Shown: piece by piece, positions 59,699-64,000 of the stretch
Position numbering within the stretch: the stretch's first letter is position 1
Layout: each line of letters begins with the position of its first letter
DNA from: Amorphus orientalis
GTDB lineage: Bacteria; Pseudomonadota; Alphaproteobacteria; Rhizobiales; Amorphaceae
Direction: 5' to 3'
Assembly (NCBI RefSeq): GCF_030814015.1
Contig: NZ_JAUSUL010000002.1
Span: 744,001-808,000 of the forward strand
Length of the DNA: 64,000 nt
The notes under the pieces: generated by a model
What the model saw: the letters and a program-made list of their open reading frames with translations, nothing else
What the model was told of the DNA's origin: nothing
Databases searched by the model: none
Translations under genes and position numbers: made by a program

Positions 59699-61138
59699 AT
59701 GGCCGACCAGTATGACGTGATCGTGATCGGAACGGGACCTGGCGGCTACGTGACGGCGATCCGCGCCGCCCAGCTGGGGCTCAAGACGGCTGTCGTCGAG
59801 CGGGAGCATCTGGGCGGCATCTGTCTGAACTGGGGGTGCATCCCGACCAAGGCGCTTCTCAGGAGCGCGGAGGTCTACGATCACATGGTCCACGCCAAGG
59901 AGTTCGGACTGTCGGCCGAGAAAGTGTCGGCGGATGTCGGCGCAGTGGTGAAGCGTTCGCGCGGCGTCTCTCAGCAGCTCGCCCAGGGCGTCGGCTTCCT
60001 GATGAAGAAGAACAAGATCGACGTCATCTGGGGCGAGGCGAAGATTGCCAAGCCGGGCGAAGTGGTCGTGTCGGAGACCAAGAAGAAGCCGATGGAGCCG
60101 CAGCCGCCCCAGCCGAAGGGGACGCTCGGTGCCGGGACCTACAAGGCCAGGCACATCATCGTGGCCACGGGCGCACGTCCCCGGGTCATCCCCGGCATGG
60201 AGCCGGACGGCAAGGCGATCTGGACCTATTTCGAGGCCATGGTGCCGAAGGAGATGCCGAAGTCGCTGATCGTGGTCGGCTCGGGGGCGATCGGGATCGA
60301 GTTCGCGTCCTTCTACCGCTCTATGGGGGCCGAGGTGACCGTCATTGAGCTCCTGCCGCAGATCCTGCCGGTCGAGGATGCGGAGATCGCCGGCCATGTG
60401 CGCAAGCGCCTGGAGAAGCAGGGCATCAAGATCCACACCGAGGCGAAGGTCTCAAAGGTCGAGAAGGCGTCGGGTGGCGTGTCGGCAACGGTGGAGATGA
60501 AGGGCGGCAAGACGGAGACCATCAAGGCCGACAAGCTGATCTCGGCCGTCGGCGTCGTCGGCAACATCGAGAATCTCGGGCTCGAGGACCTCGGCGTGAA
60601 GACCGAACGCGGCTGCGTCGTCATCGACGGCTACGGCCGGACCAATGTCGACGGGATCTATGCCATCGGTGACGTCGCCGGCCCGCCGATGCTCGCCCAC
60701 AAGGCCGAGCACGAGGGCGTCGTCTGCATCGAGAAGATCGCGGGGCTCGACGCCCACCCCATGGACAAGCTGAAGATCCCGGGCTGCACCTACTGCCAGC
60801 CGCAGGTCGCATCGGTCGGTCTCACCGAGGCCAAGGCGAAGGAGGCCGGCCGCGAGATCAAGGTCGGCCGCTTCCCGTTCATCGGCAACGGCAAGGCGAT
60901 CGCGCTCGGCGAGCCCGACGGGCTGATCAAGACGATCTTCGACGCCAAGACGGGCGAGCTTCTCGGCGCCCACATGGTCGGGGCCGAAGTGACCGAACTC
61001 ATTCAGGGCTTCGTGGTCGCCATGAACTGCGAGACCACCGAGGAGGAGCTGATCCACTCGGTGTTCCCGCATCCGACCATCTCAGAGACGATGCACGAGA
61101 GCGTGCTGGACGCCTACGACCGCGTCATCCACGTCTGA
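59699..61138 (+). CDS. lpdA: Dihydrolipoamide dehydrogenase (E3)
   Basis: The 479-residue flavoprotein that reoxidises dihydrolipoamide in PDH and other 2-oxoacid dehydrogenase complexes. FAD site VIVIGTGPGGYVTAIRAAQL, redox disulfide in GGICLNWGCIPTKALL, NAD site LIVVGSGAIGIEFASFYRSM, second FAD segment GIYAIGDVAGPPMLAHKAEH and the C-terminal His-Glu pair in FPHPTISETMHES. A Pro/Lys-rich insert (KKKPMEPQPPQPKGTLGAG, about 124-142) occurs in other alphaproteobacterial members. AAGGAGG precedes ATG 59699. No lipA follows. Confidence 0.97.
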   Translation: MADQYDVIVIGTGPGGYVTAIRAAQLGLKTAVVEREHLGGICLNWGCIPTKALLRSAEVYDHMVHAKEFGLSAEKVSADVGAVVKRSRGVSQQLAQGVGFLMKKNKIDVIWGEAKIAKPGEVVVSETKKKPMEPQPPQPKGTLGAGTYKARHIIVATGARPRVIPGMEPDGKAIWTYFEAMVPKEMPKSLIVVGSGAIGIEFASFYRSMGAEVTVIELLPQILPVEDAEIAGHVRKRLEKQGIKIHTEAKVSKVEKASGGVSATVEMKGGKTETIKADKLISAVGVVGNIENLGLEDLGVKTERGCVVIDGYGRTNVDGIYAIGDVAGPPMLAHKAEHEGVVCIEKIAGLDAHPMDKLKIPGCTYCQPQVASVGLTEAKAKEAGREIKVGRFPFIGNGKAIALGEPDGLIKTIFDAKTGELLGAHMVGAEVTELIQGFVVAMNCETTEEELIHSVFPHPTISETMHESVLDAYDRVIHV

Positions 61139-61274
61139 CCGCCGGACGATCGGGCGCGTTCGGCCGACCTGAGCCGGACGCCGTCGGGCCGGGCACGCTC
61201 CCGGCTTGGCGCGCCCGGCTTCCGGTGCGACGATGCCGGGGCCGGTTGGGGACAGGCAGCGCGGGGATCCGGAC

Positions 61275-62063
61275 GTGACCTTTCTGATTCGCATGGTGGA
61301 GCTGGCCGCTGCGGTCGTGATCCTGGTCGTCGCGTGGACGGCGATCTATCGAACCGACGAGTTCCGAGCCTTTTTCGCCGCCCCCATGGCCGAGCAGGTC
61401 GAGCCGGATGGGGACGATGAATTTGTCCGCGTGGGGCAGCACATGCTGGACACCGTCGAAGCCGATCACGCCGCCCTCCGCGACGCCAGCGTCGCGATCG
61501 AACATCTGACGCGTCAGCTCGCGGCGACCAACGCTGTGGTCCAGGACCTGCTGTCCGGGTCGTCCGACCAAGTGCGCAGCCGGGCGGAAGCGGTCCTGTC
61601 GACCAACGCGGCCCTTCTGGATGCCTCCGCCCAGGTTCAGAGGGAGGCGAAGGCCGCAGCGATCGCCGCGGCCGCCCAGACCAAGTCGTCGGTCCAGGGG
61701 CGCGATCTCGACGAGCGGGCGAAAGTCGCCGCGCTGATGCGGGGGACGGGCTCCGGGGACGAGGCCGGCCCCGACCCGATGGAGCCGCGCTGGGGCATCG
61801 TGTTCGGCTCCGAACTCACCGAGGATGCCGCCGAGCAGATGCTGTCCCGGGCCGAAGAGAGCGGGTCCAGCCTGCCGGCCATGCGGCTTTACCGACGCAA
61901 CGGCTTCTATCGCGGTGTCGCCGAGCTGCCGACCTATGCGGCCGCGCTGCAGGATCTGCCGGATATCCGCGAACGGGTGCGGTCGGATGCCTACATCATT
62001 TCGCTCGACCAGTGGTGCCCGGGGCCGAGGTCCGATCAGGGGACCGTGGAATGCGGAAGTTGA
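61275..62063 (+). CDS. Membrane-anchored protein with C-terminal SPOR-like domain
   Basis: A 262-residue protein from GTG 61275. One N-terminal membrane segment (about 5-23, IRMVELAAAVVILVVAWTAI) is followed by a helical, Ala-rich, probably coiled-coil region (about 50-135). The C-terminal ~80 residues (RWGIVFGSELTEDAAEQMLS, AMRLYRRNGFYRGVAELPTY and SDAYIISLDQWCP) resemble SPOR-like repeats, which bind denuded peptidoglycan in division proteins. The assignment is tentative. The gene is 136 bp after lpdA and 15 bp before the ModE-like gene. Confidence 0.65.
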   Translation: MTFLIRMVELAAAVVILVVAWTAIYRTDEFRAFFAAPMAEQVEPDGDDEFVRVGQHMLDTVEADHAALRDASVAIEHLTRQLAATNAVVQDLLSGSSDQVRSRAEAVLSTNAALLDASAQVQREAKAAAIAAAAQTKSSVQGRDLDERAKVAALMRGTGSGDEAGPDPMEPRWGIVFGSELTEDAAEQMLSRAEESGSSLPAMRLYRRNGFYRGVAELPTYAAALQDLPDIRERVRSDAYIISLDQWCPGPRSDQGTVECGS

Positions 62064-62078
62064 GGGTTCGGGAACGTG

Positions 62079-62471
62079 ATGGCGGCTGAGGACGACGGCG
62101 GGCCGGCCCTGCGCATCCGGATCGATTTCCCCGATCGTCCCTCGCTGGGGCCGGGAAAGATCGCGCTCCTGGAGGCGATCGAAAGTGCCGGCTCGATCAC
62201 GTCGGCCGCGCGGGCGATGAAAATGTCCTATCGCCGCGCCTGGCTGCTGGTCGAGGAGCTGAACTCGATGTTCGCCGAACCGCTGGTGACGACCCAGCTC
62301 GGCGGTGCGCGCGGCGGAGGCGCCATGGTGACCCCGGCCGGCCGCGGCGTGATCGAGAGCTACCGCGCGGTGGAGGCGCGGGCCGCCGAAGCGACGGAAG
62401 ACCTCCTGGGCGCGCTGTCCGATCCGGATCCGGCCGCAGACGATGGTCTGCAGGGGGAGGCCGGCCGGTAG
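62079..62471 (+). CDS. ModE-like winged-helix regulator (N-terminal domain only)
   Basis: A 130-residue DNA-binding protein of the molybdate-regulator type: LGPGKIALLEAIESAGSITS, AARAMKMSYRRAWLLVEELN and TQLGGARGGGAMVTPAGRGV match the ModE N-terminal winged helix. The C-terminal molybdate-binding TOBE/MOP domains of full ModE are absent, so it may not bind molybdate. No modABC genes are visible. GTG 62076 or ATG 62079 may be the start. Convergent with the prenyl synthase gene. Confidence 0.88.
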   Translation: MAAEDDGGPALRIRIDFPDRPSLGPGKIALLEAIESAGSITSAARAMKMSYRRAWLLVEELNSMFAEPLVTTQLGGARGGGAMVTPAGRGVIESYRAVEARAAEATEDLLGALSDPDPAADDGLQGEAGR

Positions 62472-62480
62472 CGTCCGGCC

Positions 62481-63515
62481 TCAGAACGCCCGGGCAATCG
62501 CGAACTCGACCACGTCGCCCAGCGTGTCGCGAAGCGGCGAGGGCGGCACGTCGGACAGGGCGTCCGTGGCCTTTTTGCCGAATCCACGTGCCACGGCGAT
62601 GGTGTCGTCGATCGCGCCCGTCGTGCGGACTTTCTCGATGGCCGCATCGAGATCCTCGTCCCGGATCTCGCCGTCCTCGATGCATCGTTTCCAGAAGGCT
62701 TTGTCGGCATCGTCGCTGCGCTGATAGGCGTAGATGACCGGCAGCGTCGCCTTGCCCTCGCGGAAATCGTCGCCGGTCTCCTTGCCGAGCAGATCCCGGT
62801 TGCCGCCATAGTCCAGCACGTCGTCGATGAGCTGGAAGGCCAGGCCGAGATAGAGACCGTAGCGGCGCATCGCGTCCTGCGCGGCACCACTGTTGCCGGT
62901 GATCACCGGACCGACCTCGGTTGCGGCGGAGAACAGCGCCGCGGTCTTGGCCTCGATGACGGCCATGTAGTGGTCCTCGCCCTTGGCCAGGCTCTTGGCA
63001 CCGGACAGCTGCAGGACCTCGCCCTCGGCGATGACGGCCGACGCGGTCGACAGGATCCGCAGGCATTCCAGCGATCCGGCCTCGACCATGGTCTTGAAGG
63101 CCTGGCCGAGCAGGAAGTCACCGACCAGGACGCTTGCCTGATTGCCCCAGATGACACGGGCCGCCGGCTTGCCGCGGCGCACGGCGCTGTCGTCGACCAC
63201 GTCGTCGTGGAGAAGCGTCGCGGTGTGCATGAACTCGACCGCCGCGGCAAGCTTCACGTGGGCGTCGCCGGTGGCGTCGAACAGATGCGCGCTGGCCAGC
63301 GTCAGCATCGGCCGGAGCCGCTTGCCGCCGGACGAAACGAGATGGTTCGCGATCTCCGGAATGAGATCCACGTTCGATCCGGCCATGGCGTAGATGAGCG
63401 CGTTTACGCGCTCCATGTCCGGTCCGACCGTGCGGATGAGCCGCTCGACGCCGCTCTCCGTCGCCGGGTCAGCGTCCTTCGACCCGATGCTTTCGGCTGT
63501 GTTGCCTATAGCCAC
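62481..63515 (-). CDS. ispB: Long-chain polyprenyl diphosphate synthase (octaprenyl/decaprenyl type)
   Basis: A 344-residue trans-prenyltransferase that builds the ubiquinone side chain. Two Asp-rich motifs: TATLLHDDVVDDSAVRRGKP (104-109) and FQLIDDVLDYGGNRDLLGKE. GGKRLRPMLTLASAHLF and AEGEVLQLSGAKSL are also typical. Small residues precede the first Asp motif, as in long-chain synthases, but chain length cannot be fixed by eye. It is divergent from the DUF2007 gene. Confidence 0.93.
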   Translation of the reverse strand: MAIGNTAESIGSKDADPATESGVERLIRTVGPDMERVNALIYAMAGSNVDLIPEIANHLVSSGGKRLRPMLTLASAHLFDATGDAHVKLAAAVEFMHTATLLHDDVVDDSAVRRGKPAARVIWGNQASVLVGDFLLGQAFKTMVEAGSLECLRILSTASAVIAEGEVLQLSGAKSLAKGEDHYMAVIEAKTAALFSAATEVGPVITGNSGAAQDAMRRYGLYLGLAFQLIDDVLDYGGNRDLLGKETGDDFREGKATLPVIYAYQRSDDADKAFWKRCIEDGEIRDEDLDAAIEKVRTTGAIDDTIAVARGFGKKATDALSDVPPSPLRDTLGDVVEFAIARAF

Positions 63516-63822
63516 GCGATACCATCCTCTTCATCGCTTCGCCGGGACATTAAGCAGGGCCTAGGCGCTCCTGCAAGGCCGGCCGTCTGGCAGCGCTGCT
63601 CCGAATGGAAGCCGATCACGCCCGCCGCCGGGCGGCGACGCGGTCGCACCCCGTGGAAACGCCGCGGGCCGGACCGGTCAGGACCTGCACAAGTTCCTGA
63701 AACTGGTGTCCTTTCCGTCGATCCGCGGTTTCCACCCGGTCGGAAAAGCCTCTAGGATCGGATATAGGCCGGGCGGCGGCAGAGTCCCGTCGTGCCCACA
63801 ATCGAACCTTCAAAGGTGACCC
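63516..63822. other. Divergent intergenic region ispB-DUF2007
   Basis: About 300 bp with no convincing gene. CCTCTAGGATCGGATATAGG near 63751 could include a -10 element for the rightward gene. AAAGGTGA at 63812-63819 is its ribosome-binding site. Confidence 0.4.
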
Positions 63823-64000
63823 TTGGAAGAACTCCTGAAGACCAACGACATGACGCTGATCGCCTATGTCGAGGCCTTGCTGAAGGACGCGAACATTCCC
63901 TATCAGGTTCTGGACCAGAACATGAGCGTCATCGAGGGATCGATCGGAATTCTGCCGCGCCGGGTGCTGGTGCCGGAAGACCGTCTGACGGAGGCCCGGA
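63823..64000 (+). CDS. DUF2007 domain protein, N-terminal part (cut by window edge)
   Basis: Fifty-nine codons are visible from a TTG start. The sequence includes EELLKTNDMTLIAYVEALLK, IPYQVLDQNMSVIEGSIGIL and PRRVLVPEDRLTEAR, the complete DUF2007 (putative signal-transducing) core pattern of small alphaproteobacterial proteins. AAAGGTGA lies 3-8 bases upstream. The gene continues beyond the window. Function unknown. Confidence 0.8.
   Translation, partial: MEELLKTNDMTLIAYVEALLKDANIPYQVLDQNMSVIEGSIGILPRRVLVPEDRLTEAR

Overview
The window is high-GC (roughly two thirds G+C by eye), gene-dense chromosomal DNA from an alphaproteobacterium, most probably of the order Hyphomicrobiales (Rhizobiales). 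I infer this from gene orders I know from that group: uvrA / ssb / marC / gyrA / coaD / two cyclophilins / queA / tgt; eno / ftsB-like / pdhA / pdhB (with N-terminal lipoyl domain) / pdhC / lpdA; and a DUF815 ATPase followed by yajC-secD-secF. The direct GTTC-N7-GTTC SOS boxes typical of alphaproteobacteria, a DUF1127 gene and trmFO point the same way. Genus and species cannot be told.

Layout. (1) 1-12104: an accessory catabolic region. A leftward operon (two half-size MaoC hydratases, a CaiB-type CoA-transferase, an acyl-CoA dehydrogenase cut by the window edge) diverges from a LysR regulator. Next come an alpha/beta hydrolase and a metallo-beta-lactamase-fold hydrolase, then a complete branched-chain-amino-acid-type ABC importer, a crotonase and a 2-hydroxyacid dehydrogenase. 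Together they look like uptake plus CoA-dependent breakdown of an unidentified organic acid, ester or lactone. (2) 12424-23827: thrS, a periplasmic repeat protein, a nitroreductase, a CitE-like lyase with a MaoC hydratase, NAD kinase, cutA, mobA, Mrp/ApbC, an MFS exporter, moaA and a DUF971 protein. (3) 23986-25272: tRNA-Gln(CTG), a gene-poor stretch and a stand-alone EAL protein. (4) 25264-34577: DUF815 ATPase, yajC-secD-secF, a Mth938-like protein, a divergent squalene/phytoene-synthase-family protein, trmFO, a lipoprotein, a kinase/AMP-binding-C fusion and a 52-residue DUF1127 gene. (5) 34812-50325: uvrA and ssb diverging across two SOS boxes, a PP2C phosphatase, a cold-shock-like/DUF805 fusion, marC, gyrA, a small secreted protein, coaD, two cyclophilins, queA, tgt and a class III nucleotide cyclase. 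(6) 50618-64000: an AT-rich small membrane ORF, galU, eno, an FtsB-like protein, the pyruvate dehydrogenase genes interrupted by an unknown gene of foreign composition, a DUF3095 protein, lpdA, a SPOR-like membrane protein, a ModE-like regulator, a long-chain polyprenyl diphosphate synthase and the start of a DUF2007 gene.

Most of the window is housekeeping. I see no CRISPR array, prophage, insertion sequence, toxin-antitoxin pair or recognisable defence island. The best candidates for something new are: the kinase/AMP-binding-C fusion that appears to have lost key catalytic lysines in both halves; the low-GC unknown gene between pdhB and pdhC; the attenuator-like hairpin just before the DUF1127 gene; the 13-bp perfect inverted repeat inside an AT-rich small membrane ORF; the small secreted protein with two in-frame starts; and the uncharacterised catabolic region at the left end. 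Start codons were chosen by ribosome-binding-site spacing, overlap with the preceding gene and family N-termini; uncertain ones are flagged.
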